Positions 33,477 through 42,374 of a stretch of 64,000 nt of DNA are shown here, one piece after another. Under the pieces are notes generated by a model, which was given only the letters and a program-made list of their open reading frames with translations, did not search any database and was not told the DNA's origin. Source of the DNA: UBA10649 sp965227045 (GTDB lineage Bacteria; Actinomycetota; Actinomycetes; S36-B12); the NCBI GenBank assembly GCA_965227045.1, contig OZ245718.1:186001-250000 (forward strand), read 5' to 3'. Position numbers and translations under genes: made by a program. Position 1 is the stretch's first letter, and every line of letters starts with the position of its first letter.

Positions 33477-34361
33477 GTGGCCGTCGTCACCATGCGCCAG
33501 CTGCTCGAGAGCGGAGTCCACTTCGGGCATCAGACCCGTCGCTGGAACCCGAAGATGAAGAGATTCATCTTCACCGAGCGCAATGGCATCTACATCATCG
33601 ATCTGCAGCAGTCGCTGTCCTTCATCGACCGCGCGTACGAGTTCGTCCGCGAGACCGTCGCCCACGGCGGCTCGGTCATGTTCATCGGCACGAAGAAGCA
33701 GGGACAGGAGGCGATCGCCGAGCAGGCGACCCGCGTCGGAATGCCTTACGTCAACCAGCGCTGGCTGGGCGGCATGCTCACCAACTTCCAGACCGTGCAC
33801 AAGCGCATCCAGCGCCTCAAGGAGCTCGAGGAGATCAACTTCGACGTCGTCGCCGGTTCCGGCCTGACGAAGAAGGAACTGCTCGTGCTGCGCCGCGAGA
33901 AGGACAAGCTCGTCAAGACCCTCGGCGGCATCCGCGAGATGACCAAGGTGCCCAGCGCGGTGTGGATCGTCGACACCAAGAAGGAGCACATCGCCGTCGG
34001 CGAGGCTCGCAAGCTCGGCATCCCCGTCATCGCGGTGCTCGACACCAACTGCGATCCCGACGAGGTCGACTTCCCGATCCCCGGCAACGACGACGCGATC
34101 CGCTCCGTCGCCCTGCTGACCCGCGTCATCGCTGACGCCGTTGCCGATGGCCTCATGGCCCGCGCCGGCGGAGCAGTCAGCGGCGCCACCGAGCCCGAGG
34201 AGCCCCTGGCCGAGTGGGAGCGCGAGCTCCTGGCCGGCTCAGAGGCCGTTGCCGAGCCCGTCGCCGTCGTCGAGGTTGTCGAGGCAGACGGATCTGTGGA
34301 CGTCGTCGAGGTCGTCGAGCAGACCGAGGCACCGACCGCCGAGACACCGACCGCCGAATAG
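33477..34361 (+). CDS. rpsB: 30S ribosomal protein S2 with an acidic tail
   Basis: S2 is the last protein to join the 30S subunit and supports S1 binding. The protein opens MAVVTMRQLLESGVHFGHQT, with RWNPKMKRFIF, FIGTKKQGQEAI, NQRWLGGMLTNF, DTKKEHIAVGEA and IPGNDDAIRS. The core ends near residue 235; the remaining 55 or so residues to 294 are Glu/Val/Ala/Thr-rich, similar in style to the rpsP tail. GTG 33477 follows ACAGGAG by six bases. tsf follows, the universal rpsB-tsf pair. Confidence 0.96.
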   Translation: MAVVTMRQLLESGVHFGHQTRRWNPKMKRFIFTERNGIYIIDLQQSLSFIDRAYEFVRETVAHGGSVMFIGTKKQGQEAIAEQATRVGMPYVNQRWLGGMLTNFQTVHKRIQRLKELEEINFDVVAGSGLTKKELLVLRREKDKLVKTLGGIREMTKVPSAVWIVDTKKEHIAVGEARKLGIPVIAVLDTNCDPDEVDFPIPGNDDAIRSVALLTRVIADAVADGLMARAGGAVSGATEPEEPLAEWERELLAGSEAVAEPVAVVEVVEADGSVDVVEVVEQTEAPTAETPTAE

Positions 34362-34445
34362 CGTCATCGGGCTCGGGGTCGCGCGTATGCGTGCCCCCGA
34401 GCCCGGCTCATGCCCAGCCCGAAACCCGGAAGGACCCGAATCCCC

Positions 34446-35264
34446 ATGGCGACAATCACCGCCGCAGATGTCAAGAAGCTCCGCGACCTCACGTCCGCGG
34501 GAATGATGGAGTGCAAGAAGGCCCTCGAGGAGGCCGACGGCGACTTCGACAAGGCAGTGGAGCTGCTGCGCATCTCCGGTGCCGCGAAGGCAGCCAAGCG
34601 TGGTGCCGAGCGCGAGGCCTCGAACGGCCTGGTCGCCGCTTCGGGCAATGCGCTCATCGAGCTCCTGTGCGAGACCGACTTCGTCGCCAAGAACGCTGAT
34701 GTCCTGGCCCTCGCCGGTTCGATTGCGGCTGCTGCCGATTCCAGCCAGACCGGCGACGTCACCGCCCTCGCCGCGGTGTCACTTGCTGATGGCCGCACCG
34801 TTGGCGACGCGATCGGCGAGATGGCCACCGTCATGGGCGAGAAGATCGAGCTCGGCCGCGTTGCCGTGCTCGAAGGCCCGGTGTCGATCTACCTCCACCA
34901 CCGCGCCTCGGACCTGCCCCCGCAGGTCGGCGTCATCGTCGGCTACACCGGCGACGAGGCTGCAGCCCGCAGCGCCGCGATGCAGGTCGCCGCGATGCGC
35001 CCGCAGTTCCTCACCCGCGAGGACGTGCCCGCCGACGTCGTCGCGAATGAGCGTCACATCGCCGAGGAGACCGCGAAGGAGGAGGGCAAGCCCGAGGCCG
35101 CGATGTCGAAGATCATCGAGGGTCGCGTGAACTCCTTCTTCAAGGACACCGTCCTGCTCGAGCAGCCCAGCGTTCTTGACCCCAAGAAGAACGTCGCTCA
35201 GGTGCTGGCCGAGTCCGGTACGTCGCTGACGGCTTTCGCCCGATTCGAGCCCGGCCAGGCCTAG
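34446..35264 (+). CDS. tsf: Elongation factor Ts
   Basis: EF-Ts recycles EF-Tu by exchanging GDP for GTP. The 272-residue protein begins MATITAADVKKLRDLTSAGM, a UBA-like domain with MMECKKALEEADGD, followed by the TDFVAKN core motif and the paired EF-Tu binding domains. ATG 34446 is the family start; GGAAGG is 13 nt upstream. It is followed by pyrH and frr as in most bacteria. Confidence 0.96.
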   Translation: MATITAADVKKLRDLTSAGMMECKKALEEADGDFDKAVELLRISGAAKAAKRGAEREASNGLVAASGNALIELLCETDFVAKNADVLALAGSIAAAADSSQTGDVTALAAVSLADGRTVGDAIGEMATVMGEKIELGRVAVLEGPVSIYLHHRASDLPPQVGVIVGYTGDEAAARSAAMQVAAMRPQFLTREDVPADVVANERHIAEETAKEEGKPEAAMSKIIEGRVNSFFKDTVLLEQPSVLDPKKNVAQVLAESGTSLTAFARFEPGQA

Positions 35265-35341
35265 TCGCCATACTGGCCTCGTCGCTGCTGGCAAGGTCAT
35301 CGCACGGCGCCCGTCAGGGCGGAACGACACAGGGAGGCACA

Positions 35342-36130
35342 GTGAACGCCGCATCCGGATCAGTCGTTCAGCCCTCGCTTGATGGCACGATCGACGTGTG
35401 GCCAGAGGCGCCGGAGGGTGGCTGGTCGCGCGTTCTGCTCAAGCTCTCCGGTGAGGCATTCGCCGGAGAGGCGGGACTGGGTCTGGACCCGGACTTCGTC
35501 GCGTCGATGGCAGCGCAGATTGCCGACGTGGTTCGCCATGGAACGCAGGTTGCCGTCGTCATCGGTGGGGGCAACTACTTCCGCGGCGTGCAGCTGTCCG
35601 AGCGCGGCATGGATCGTGCCCGCGCCGACTACATGGGCATGCTCGGCACCGTCATCAACTGCCTCGCGCTGCAGGACTTCTGCGAGAAGGCCGGTGTCGA
35701 GACGCGCGTGCAGACGGCGATCGCCATGGGCCAGGTCGCCGAGCCGTACATCCCGCGTCGGGCCATTCGACATCTGGAGAAGGGCCGCGTCGTCATCTTC
35801 GGCGCGGGCCTGGGCCAGCCGTACTTCTCCACCGACACCACCGCTGCACAGCGCGCGCTGGAGATCGGCGCGGAGGTCGTCCTCATGGCAAAGGGTGTCG
35901 ACGGCGTCTACGACTCCGATCCTCGGACGAACCCCAATGCCGAGCGCTTCACCCGGCTGACGCCTTCGGAGGTACTGGCACGGGGCCTGAAGGTTGCTGA
36001 CGCGACCGCGATCAGCCTGTGCCAGGACAACGACCTGCCGATCGTCGTGTTCAACCTTCTCGTCGAGGGCAACATCGCCCGAGCCGTCCGAGGCGAGACG
36101 ATCGGGACGCTAGTCTCAGTATTCGACTGA
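35342..36130 (+). CDS. pyrH: UMP kinase PyrH
   Basis: PyrH phosphorylates UMP to UDP, the committed step to pyrimidine nucleotides. The 262-residue amino-acid-kinase-fold protein has RVLLKLSGEAFAG, VIGGGNYFRG, DYMGMLGTVINCLALQ, VIFGAGLGQPYFSTDTTAA and AKGVDGVYDSDP. A 25-residue N-terminal extension precedes the core, common in actinomycetes. GTG 35342 follows GGAGG. Bacterial UMP kinase is feedback-inhibited by UTP and activated by GTP. It lies in the rpsB-tsf-pyrH-frr string. Confidence 0.96.
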   Translation: MNAASGSVVQPSLDGTIDVWPEAPEGGWSRVLLKLSGEAFAGEAGLGLDPDFVASMAAQIADVVRHGTQVAVVIGGGNYFRGVQLSERGMDRARADYMGMLGTVINCLALQDFCEKAGVETRVQTAIAMGQVAEPYIPRRAIRHLEKGRVVIFGAGLGQPYFSTDTTAAQRALEIGAEVVLMAKGVDGVYDSDPRTNPNAERFTRLTPSEVLARGLKVADATAISLCQDNDLPIVVFNLLVEGNIARAVRGETIGTLVSVFD

Positions 36131-36184
36131 CGGGCGTTCGCAGCGCCCACACCGCACGCTGGACACCGACACACGGGAGCATTC

Positions 36185-36751
36185 GTGAGCGACGAGATCG
36201 ACGAGATCCTCTTGGACGCCGAGGACAAGATGGACAAGGCTGTCGCCGTCGCGCGCGAGGACTTCAGCACGATTCGCACGGGCCGCGCGACCACGGCGAT
36301 GTTCAGCAAGGTCAACGTCGACTACTACGGCACGTTCACGCCGGTGAACCAGCTGGCGCAGTTCCAGATCCCCGAGCCGCGCTCGGTCATCATCACCCCC
36401 TACGACAAGGGCGCGTTCGCGGCGATCGAGAAGGCCCTGCGCGACAGTGACCTCGGCGTGAACCCGACATCCGACGGCAACATCATCCGCGTGAACCTGC
36501 CAGCACTGACCGAGGAGCGTCGGCGCGACTACATCAAGATCGCAAAGACGAAGGCTGAGGACGCGCGCATCTCGGTGCGCAACATCCGCCGTCACGCCAA
36601 GGAAGCGATCGACAAGCTCGAGAAGGACGGCGACGTCGGCAAGGACGACGCGCATCGTGCGGAGAAGCATCTTGACGACCTCACGCATAAGACCGTCGAG
36701 CACATCGACGACGTGCTGAAGCACAAAGAAGCAGAACTGCTCGAGGTCTGA
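36185..36751 (+). CDS. frr: Ribosome recycling factor
   Basis: RRF splits post-termination ribosomes together with EF-G. The 188-residue protein shows the three-helix-bundle features DKAVAVAREDFSTIRTGRA, the hinge IITPYDKGAFAAIEKAL, LGVNPTSDGNIIRVNLPALT and the basic helix EERRRDYIKIAKTKAEDARI. GTG 36185 is preceded by GGGAGC. cdsA begins three bases after its stop, linking translation and phospholipid genes as usual. Confidence 0.97.
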   Translation: MSDEIDEILLDAEDKMDKAVAVAREDFSTIRTGRATTAMFSKVNVDYYGTFTPVNQLAQFQIPEPRSVIITPYDKGAFAAIEKALRDSDLGVNPTSDGNIIRVNLPALTEERRRDYIKIAKTKAEDARISVRNIRRHAKEAIDKLEKDGDVGKDDAHRAEKHLDDLTHKTVEHIDDVLKHKEAELLEV

Positions 36752-36754
36752 CGC

Positions 36755-37609
36755 GTGGGCGAGCCCGACGACAGCTCGACTCCCGCGCCAACCTCCCGCG
36801 CCGGTCGGAACCTGCCTGCGGCAATCGCGTCAGGTGTCGCGCTCGGTGCTGTCGTCGCGATCACCTTGTTCACCTACAAGTGGACCTTCGCCGTCGTTGT
36901 CATCGCCGCACTCCTGATCGCGCTCTACGAGTTCACCCGGACGTTCGCACTCAGCGGCATCCGCATCACCCGGACGCCCGTATACGCGGCCGCGGTCGCC
37001 GTGCCCGTCGCTGCTGCGATCTGGGGACCGACCGGCCAGCTCGCAGCAACGGGCATCGTCATCCTCGGCATCTTCATCTGGCGCATCCGCCGCGGATACG
37101 AAGGCTACGTCCGCGACGTCACGGCGAGCTCGTTCGTCACCGTGTACCTGCCGTTCATGGCCGGCTTCCTCATGCTCACGCTCGCGGCGGACAACGGGCC
37201 GCAGCGCGTGGTCGTCTTCATCCTGCTGACCGTGTCGAATGACATCGGCGGATACGTCGCGGGTGTGCTGTTCGGCCGCCATCCGATTGCGCCGCAGATC
37301 AGTCCGAAGAAGTCGTGGGAGGGCTTCGCCGGGTCGGTGGTCCTGCAGTGCATCGTCGGCGCGATCACCTTCGTGTGGCTGCTCGACGCTCCGTGGTGGC
37401 AGGGCGTCATCGTCGGACTCGTGATGACCATCACCGCGACCGCAGGGGACTTCGCGGAGAGTGCGATCAAACGAGACCTCGGCGTCAAGGACATGGGCAA
37501 CTTCCTGCCCGGTCATGGCGGAATGATGGATCGCCTTGATTCGTTGATACCGAATGCGTTCACGTCGTGGGCGCTGTTCACCCTCTTCCTGGGAAGCGGA
37601 CTCAGCTGA
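36755..37609 (+). CDS. cdsA: Phosphatidate cytidylyltransferase CdsA
   Basis: CdsA makes CDP-diacylglycerol, precursor of all phospholipids. The 284-residue protein has seven or eight membrane segments and the family signature SAIKRDLGVKDMGNFLPGHG followed by GGMMDRLDS close to the C-terminus, with metal-binding aspartates. A polar N-terminus of about 20 residues is cytoplasmic. It starts at GTG 36755 and its stop shares one base with the rlmN start. Confidence 0.95.
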   Translation: MGEPDDSSTPAPTSRAGRNLPAAIASGVALGAVVAITLFTYKWTFAVVVIAALLIALYEFTRTFALSGIRITRTPVYAAAVAVPVAAAIWGPTGQLAATGIVILGIFIWRIRRGYEGYVRDVTASSFVTVYLPFMAGFLMLTLAADNGPQRVVVFILLTVSNDIGGYVAGVLFGRHPIAPQISPKKSWEGFAGSVVLQCIVGAITFVWLLDAPWWQGVIVGLVMTITATAGDFAESAIKRDLGVKDMGNFLPGHGGMMDRLDSLIPNAFTSWALFTLFLGSGLS

Positions 37610-38712
37610 TGCCAGAGCCTGGCGAGCTTGTCTTCGAGGCTCCCAAGCGGGGCAAGCCGCCCGTCCACCTGCTCGACCTCGATCAGGCGCAACGCCGCCA
37701 AGCGGTTGTTGACCTCGGTCTGCCGGCGTTCCGAGCAGATCAGGTGTCGCGCCAGTGGCTCACCCGATTGAGTGACGACGTAGACGAGTGGTCCGATGTG
37801 CCCGCAGATCAGCGGGCGACGATTCAAGGCGCGCTTCTGCCGACTCTGCTCACGCCGGTACGCGTGATCGACTGCGACGCGGGCGCGACGGTGAAGACCG
37901 TATGGAAGCTGCATGACGGCGCGCTCGTGGAGAGCGTCCTCATGCGCTACCCCGGGCGCGTGACGGTGTGCATCTCCTCGCAGGCCGGGTGCGGCATGAA
38001 CTGCCCCTTCTGCGCGACCGGCCAAGCGGGCCTGACCCGCAACCTCACGACCGCGGAGATCGTCGAGCAGGCGTTGGCCGGCGCGCGCTCCCTGCAGCGG
38101 GGCGAGGTTGCCGGTGGCCCCGGACGCGTATCGAACATCGTCTTCATGGGCATGGGGGAGCCGCTCGCCAACTACAACGCCGTCGTCGGAGCAGTCCATC
38201 GCCTCAACGACCCGCAGCCCGGTGGGCTGGGGATCGGTGCACGGGGCATCACCGTGTCGACCGTCGGGTTGGTGCCGCGGATGAAGCAGTTGGCCGCGGA
38301 GAAGGTGCCGGTCACGCTTGCCGTCTCGCTGCACGCGCCTGATGACGAGCTCCGCAACACGCTCGTTCCCGTCAATACTCGATGGAATGTCGAGGAAGTC
38401 CTCGACGCCGCCTGGGAGTACACGGAGGCCACCGGTCGCCGCGTCAGCATCGAGTACGCGTTGATCAAGGACATCAACGACCAGTCGTGGCGGGCGGACC
38501 TGCTGGCCGATCTGCTCGTCGGACATCTCGTGCACGTCAACCTCATCCCGCTCAATCCCACCCCTGGCTCGAAGTGGACCGCGTCGCGACCGGAGGACGA
38601 GCGGACCTTCGTGCGCCGACTCGAGGCCCGGGGGATCGCGGTCACCGTGCGCGATACGCGCGGCCGCGAGATCGACGGTGCGTGCGGACAACTGGCGGCG
38701 ACCACCTCGTAG
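37609..38712 (+). CDS. rlmN: 23S rRNA/tRNA A2503/A37 C2-methyltransferase RlmN
   Basis: RlmN is a radical-SAM enzyme that methylates A2503 of 23S rRNA and A37 of some tRNAs. The 367-residue protein has the iron-sulfur motif GCGMNCPFCATGQ (Cys128, Cys132, Cys135), GMGEPLANYNAV, and the C-terminal GACGQL cysteine (Cys359), which with a cysteine in the substrate site forms the methyl relay. The ATG at 37609 shares a base with the cdsA stop; an earlier in-frame GTG at 37567 would overlap cdsA by 43 nt. It closes the core operon. Confidence 0.95.
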   Translation: MPEPGELVFEAPKRGKPPVHLLDLDQAQRRQAVVDLGLPAFRADQVSRQWLTRLSDDVDEWSDVPADQRATIQGALLPTLLTPVRVIDCDAGATVKTVWKLHDGALVESVLMRYPGRVTVCISSQAGCGMNCPFCATGQAGLTRNLTTAEIVEQALAGARSLQRGEVAGGPGRVSNIVFMGMGEPLANYNAVVGAVHRLNDPQPGGLGIGARGITVSTVGLVPRMKQLAAEKVPVTLAVSLHAPDDELRNTLVPVNTRWNVEEVLDAAWEYTEATGRRVSIEYALIKDINDQSWRADLLADLLVGHLVHVNLIPLNPTPGSKWTASRPEDERTFVRRLEARGIAVTVRDTRGREIDGACGQLAATTS

Positions 38713-38750
38713 TTCGGCCCGCGAGCCGGTTCTCGTGGCAGACTCCGCGC

Positions 38751-39359
38751 ATGACGACGTCCCCTTCCGATGCGGACGACGCCGATATCCTGGCCCGCGA
38801 GGCCAAGCGCATTGGTCGCAAGCAAATGACCATCGTGATCGTGCAGATGATCGGGCGCCTAGTCGTCGGCACAGTGGTGATCGTCGGCATGCTCCTGCTC
38901 GTTCCCGAGCAGCCTGAGCCCTCCTTGGCTCTGCCGATCGTCATCGCGGTCGGCAGCACGACGTTGTACGTCGTCTTCTTCGTGCGTCAGATCAGGGGCG
39001 TCTACAAGGCCAAGTACCCGATGCTGCGCGCCGGCGAGGCACTGATACTCGTTGCGGCGATGTTCCTGGCGATCTTCGCGATGATCTACGTGATGCTCTC
39101 CGCCACGAATCCGAGCGCGTTCACCGAGCCGCTTGACCCGTTCAACGCCTACTACTTCGCGCTCACCGTCCTGGCAACCGTCGGCTTCGGTGACATCACT
39201 CCCGCGACGACTGCGGCCCGCTCGGTTGCGATGGTGCAGATGGCCGTCGACATCGCCTTCATCGCGGTGCTCATCCGCATCATGGGCGGCGCGGCCAAGA
39301 AGACGATCGAGGAGCGAGAGGCCGCCAGACAGCGCTCCGCGAACGGGCCGTCGACCTAG
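38751..39359 (+). CDS. Two-pore-segment potassium channel family protein
   Basis: This is a 202-residue membrane protein with four likely transmembrane segments. A potassium channel pore helix and selectivity filter are visible as YFALTVLATVGFGDITP (filter TVGFGD) between the third and fourth segments. A short charged N-terminus (about 30 residues) and a charged C-terminus flank it; no RCK/TrkA-N domain is attached. It probably forms a tetrameric potassium-selective channel, but gating is unknown. ATG 38751 lies near TGGCAGACT (38737-38744), a possible extended -10. Confidence 0.85.
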   Translation: MTTSPSDADDADILAREAKRIGRKQMTIVIVQMIGRLVVGTVVIVGMLLLVPEQPEPSLALPIVIAVGSTTLYVVFFVRQIRGVYKAKYPMLRAGEALILVAAMFLAIFAMIYVMLSATNPSAFTEPLDPFNAYYFALTVLATVGFGDITPATTAARSVAMVQMAVDIAFIAVLIRIMGGAAKKTIEEREAARQRSANGPST

Positions 39360-39379
39360 TCCCGCAGATTGGATACAAT
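39351..39379 (+). promoter_or_regulatory. Promoter giving a leaderless transcript for the CoA-transferase operon
   Basis: TCGACC (39351-39356) and TACAAT (39374-39379) are exactly 17 nt apart, and the GTG start codon is at 39386, seven bases after the -10. Transcription would begin at or next to the start codon, so the mRNA is probably leaderless, and no ribosome-binding site is visible. The -35 overlaps the stop of the channel gene. Confidence 0.6.
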
Positions 39380-39385
39380 CCGCGG

Positions 39386-40537
39386 GTGTCTGGTGCCCTG
39401 GATGGTCTGCTCGTCGCGGACTTCTCGCGTGTGCTGGCGGGACCGTACGCCACGATGCTGCTCGCCGATCTCGGCGCGACGGTCATCAAGGTCGAGCGCC
39501 CGGGTGCAGGCGATGACACCCGACAGTGGGGTCCGCCCTTCGCGCCGGACGGCCAGTCGACCTACTTCCAGTCCGTCAATCGGAACAAGTCCTCGATCGA
39601 CCTTGATCTGGGCAACGGCCGCGACGTTGCTGTGGCACGAGCGCTCGCCGCGCGGGCCGACGTGGTCGTCGAGAACCACAAGCCGGGATCGCTCGCCCGG
39701 TTCGGCCTGGACTACCCGCAGGTCTCCGCGACGAATCCGGCGGTCATCTACTGCTCGATCAGCGGCTTCGGCGCGGGTGCCGGCCGCGACCTGCCTGGCT
39801 ACGACCTGATCGTGCAGGCCATGGGTGGGCTGATGAGCGTCACGGGTATCGACGAGCCGACGAAGGCAGGCGTGGCCGTCGTCGACGTGCTCACCGGACT
39901 GCACGCCGCGGTCGCGATCCTCGCGGCCCTGCAGCATCGCCACGCGACCGGCGAGGGCCAGTTGGTCGAAGCGACGCTGCTGGCGTCCCTGCAGTCCTCG
40001 CTGGTGAACCAGGCGTCCGCATTCGTTGCGGCGGGCTCGATTGCCGGACTCCTCGGCAACGCGCATCCGTCGATCGCGCCCTACGAGGTACTGCAGACCG
40101 GTGATCGGCCGTTGGTCGTCGCAGTCGGCAACGACGCGCAGTTCGCGCGCCTGTGCGAGGTTGTCGGCGCCGCGGGCCTGGCGCTCGACGCGCGCTTCAT
40201 CACCAACCCGCAGCGGGTCGCGAACCGCACCGAACTGCGCGACGTGCTGCAGTCGCACCTCGCAGTTCGCGGAGCCGACGAGTGGCAGCGCGATCTGACG
40301 GCCGCCGGGATTCCCTGCGGCCCGATCAACGACATCGCTCAGGGCTTCGCGCTGGCCGAGCGCCTTGGACTCCACCCGATCGTTGAGATCGATGACCCGC
40401 GGCGGTCGACGGCCCAACGTCAGGTTGCGAACCCCGTGTCCTACGCGCGGACTCCGCCCACCTACCGGACGGCGCCTCCGCTGGTGGGCGAGGATCGCGC
40501 GCACGTCCTGGAGTTCCTCGGCATGGCGGACGAGTGA
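39386..40537 (+). CDS. Class III CoA-transferase (CaiB/BaiF family)
   Basis: Class III CoA-transferases move CoA between acids without a ping-pong intermediate in solution. The 383-residue protein reads LLVADFSRVLAGPYATMLLADLGATVIKVERPG, split over the first 40 residues, then NRNKSSIDLDL and GYDLIVQAMGGLMSVTG, where Asp140 is the candidate catalytic acid. Next to a glutaryl-CoA dehydrogenase the likely substrate is glutarate, as for GcdG of Pseudomonas and human SUGCT. The substrate is inferred from context. GTG 39386 is probably translated from a leaderless mRNA. It overlaps the regulator gene downstream. Confidence 0.88.
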   Translation: MSGALDGLLVADFSRVLAGPYATMLLADLGATVIKVERPGAGDDTRQWGPPFAPDGQSTYFQSVNRNKSSIDLDLGNGRDVAVARALAARADVVVENHKPGSLARFGLDYPQVSATNPAVIYCSISGFGAGAGRDLPGYDLIVQAMGGLMSVTGIDEPTKAGVAVVDVLTGLHAAVAILAALQHRHATGEGQLVEATLLASLQSSLVNQASAFVAAGSIAGLLGNAHPSIAPYEVLQTGDRPLVVAVGNDAQFARLCEVVGAAGLALDARFITNPQRVANRTELRDVLQSHLAVRGADEWQRDLTAAGIPCGPINDIAQGFALAERLGLHPIVEIDDPRRSTAQRQVANPVSYARTPPTYRTAPPLVGEDRAHVLEFLGMADE

Positions 40538-41196
40538 TGGCCACGACCCAACGACACGTGACCGCTCAGGACGTCGCGTTGTCCGGGCTGCGCGGGGATC
40601 TGCTCACCGGCGACCTGGGGCCTGGCGACCAGATCCTCCAGGAGGCCCTCGCCGAGCGCTACGGGGTCAGTCGGGTGCCCTTGCGCGAGGCGCTCAAGAC
40701 CCTGGAATCCGAGGGTCAGGTCGCGTACTACCCGAACCGCGGGTACTTCGTCACTGAGCTCAGCGTCGCCGACCTGACCGAGGTGTATCGCCTGCGCACG
40801 CTGCTCGAATCCGAGGCGATTCGCGACGCGGTCCCGACTCTCACCGACGCCGATGTCGCGGCGCTCGCGGACCTGCTCGCGGAGGTCGAGCGGGCTGCTG
40901 CCGATGATGACGTCATCGCGATGACTGCCGCGAACCGCCGATTCCACTTCGCGATCTTCGACGCGGCAGGTCTGCCTCGCCTGACTCGACTTCTCCACCA
41001 GCTGTGGGAGGCAACGGATGCGTACCGCGCCCTGTACTTCCAGAGCCCAGCGAACCGCGATCGGGTCGGCATCGAGCACGCGAGAATGATGCGTGCCCTG
41101 CACGCTCGAGATGCCGAACTTCTCGTCACCTTGCACAACGAGCACCGTGACCACTCGGTCAGCACGGTGCGAGCGATCCTCGAAAGTCTGGAGTGA
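40537..41196 (+). CDS. GntR-family regulator, FadR/FCD type
   Basis: The 219-residue protein has an N-terminal winged helix (ALAERYGVSRVPLREALKTLESEGQV, about 37-62) and an all-helical FCD effector domain with metal-ligand positions such as NRRFHFAIF and EHARMMRAL. FCD regulators commonly sense dicarboxylates or acyl compounds. Being the second gene of the CoA-transferase/glutaryl-CoA dehydrogenase operon, it most likely controls that operon. ATG 40537 shares a base with the preceding stop; GTG 40534 is an alternative. Its stop is within the overlap with the dehydrogenase start. Confidence 0.9.
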   Translation: MATTQRHVTAQDVALSGLRGDLLTGDLGPGDQILQEALAERYGVSRVPLREALKTLESEGQVAYYPNRGYFVTELSVADLTEVYRLRTLLESEAIRDAVPTLTDADVAALADLLAEVERAAADDDVIAMTAANRRFHFAIFDAAGLPRLTRLLHQLWEATDAYRALYFQSPANRDRVGIEHARMMRALHARDAELLVTLHNEHRDHSVSTVRAILESLE

Positions 41197-41198
41197 AG

Positions 41199-42374
41199 AT
41201 GCCTGTTTCTGCGCAGTCGCCGTTCGACCTTTTCGCGATCGATGGGTTGCTGAGCGAGGAGGAGCGGTCGATCAGGGATGTCGTGCGGGGCTTCGTCGAC
41301 GACCGGATCAAGCCGAGCATCGCGGACTGGTTCGACGAGGGACGCATTCCCGCGCGCGAGCTTGCGCGTGAGCTCGGTGCACTGGGAGTGCTGGGGATGC
41401 ACCTGGAGGGCTACGGCTGCCAAGGGACGTCAGCGGTGGCGTACGGGCTGGCGTGCACCGAGCTGGAGGCAGGCGACTCGGGGATCCGCTCGCTCGTGAG
41501 CGTACAGGGATCGCTGGCGATGTTCGCGATCCACGCGTTCGGGTCCGAGGAACACAAGCAGCAGTGGCTGCCGGGGATGGCGGCCGGCGAGCTGATCGGC
41601 TGCTTCGGGCTGACGGAGCCGGACTTCGGCTCGAACCCCGCGGGCATGCGCACGAACGCCCGCCGTGATGGCGATGACTGGATCCTCAACGGGGCCAAGA
41701 TGTGGATCACCAACGGCAACGTCGCCGACGTCGCGGTGGTGTGGGCGCAGACCGACGACGGAATCCGCGGGTTCGTCGTACCGACCGACGTGCCCGGGTT
41801 CGAGGCGCGGGAGATCCACAAGAAGATGTCGCTGCGTGCCTCGGTGACCAGCGAGCTTGTCTTCACCGACCTGCGGCTGCCTGCTGATGCGGTACTGCCT
41901 GAGGTCAGGGGCCTGCGCGGTCCGCTGTCGTGCCTTAACGAGGCCCGGTTCGGGATCGTGTTCGGCACCATGGGAGCGGCCCGTGACTGCCTGGAGACGG
42001 CGATCGACTACAGCACCTCGCGGATCCAGTTCGACAAGCCGATCGCCGGGTTCCAGCTGACGCAGAAGAAGCTCGCGGACATGGCCCTGGAGCTGGGCAA
42101 GGGCATGCTGCTCGCGCTGCACCTGGGCCGCTTGAAGGACCAGCACCTGCTGCGGCCCGAGCAGGTGTCCGTCGGCAAGCTCAACAACGCGCGCGAGGCC
42201 ATCGCGATCGCGCGGGAGTGCCGCGGCATCCTCGGCGGCAACGGAATCACCCTGGAGTACCCGGTGATCCGGCACATGAACAACCTCGAGTCGGTGCTGA
42301 CCTACGAGGGCACCAACGAGATGCACACCCTCGTCGTCGGCGAGGCGCTCACCGGGATCGCGGCCTACAGATGA
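41199..42374 (+). CDS. gcdH: Glutaryl-CoA dehydrogenase-like acyl-CoA dehydrogenase
   Basis: GcdH oxidises and decarboxylates glutaryl-CoA to crotonyl-CoA with FAD. The 391-residue protein matches this branch of the acyl-CoA dehydrogenases: DPL-like start FDLFAIDGLLSEEERSI, FGLTEPDFGSNPAGM, GAKMWITNG, and the signature ILGGNGITLEYPVIRHMNNL followed by ESVLTYEGTNEMH, with the catalytic base Glu370. The ATG at 41199 is given; GTG 41193, overlapping the regulator stop, is also possible. Its stop overlaps the ATG of the next aldehyde dehydrogenase gene (ATGA). Specificity for glutaryl-CoA is inferred from motif and context. Confidence 0.88.
   Translation: MPVSAQSPFDLFAIDGLLSEEERSIRDVVRGFVDDRIKPSIADWFDEGRIPARELARELGALGVLGMHLEGYGCQGTSAVAYGLACTELEAGDSGIRSLVSVQGSLAMFAIHAFGSEEHKQQWLPGMAAGELIGCFGLTEPDFGSNPAGMRTNARRDGDDWILNGAKMWITNGNVADVAVVWAQTDDGIRGFVVPTDVPGFEAREIHKKMSLRASVTSELVFTDLRLPADAVLPEVRGLRGPLSCLNEARFGIVFGTMGAARDCLETAIDYSTSRIQFDKPIAGFQLTQKKLADMALELGKGMLLALHLGRLKDQHLLRPEQVSVGKLNNAREAIAIARECRGILGGNGITLEYPVIRHMNNLESVLTYEGTNEMHTLVVGEALTGIAAYR

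Noticed and set aside
33320..34135. A 271-codon frame starting in the rpsB leader
   Set aside because: It overlaps S2 out of phase for most of its length and shows Arg/Pro/Ala-rich shadow composition.
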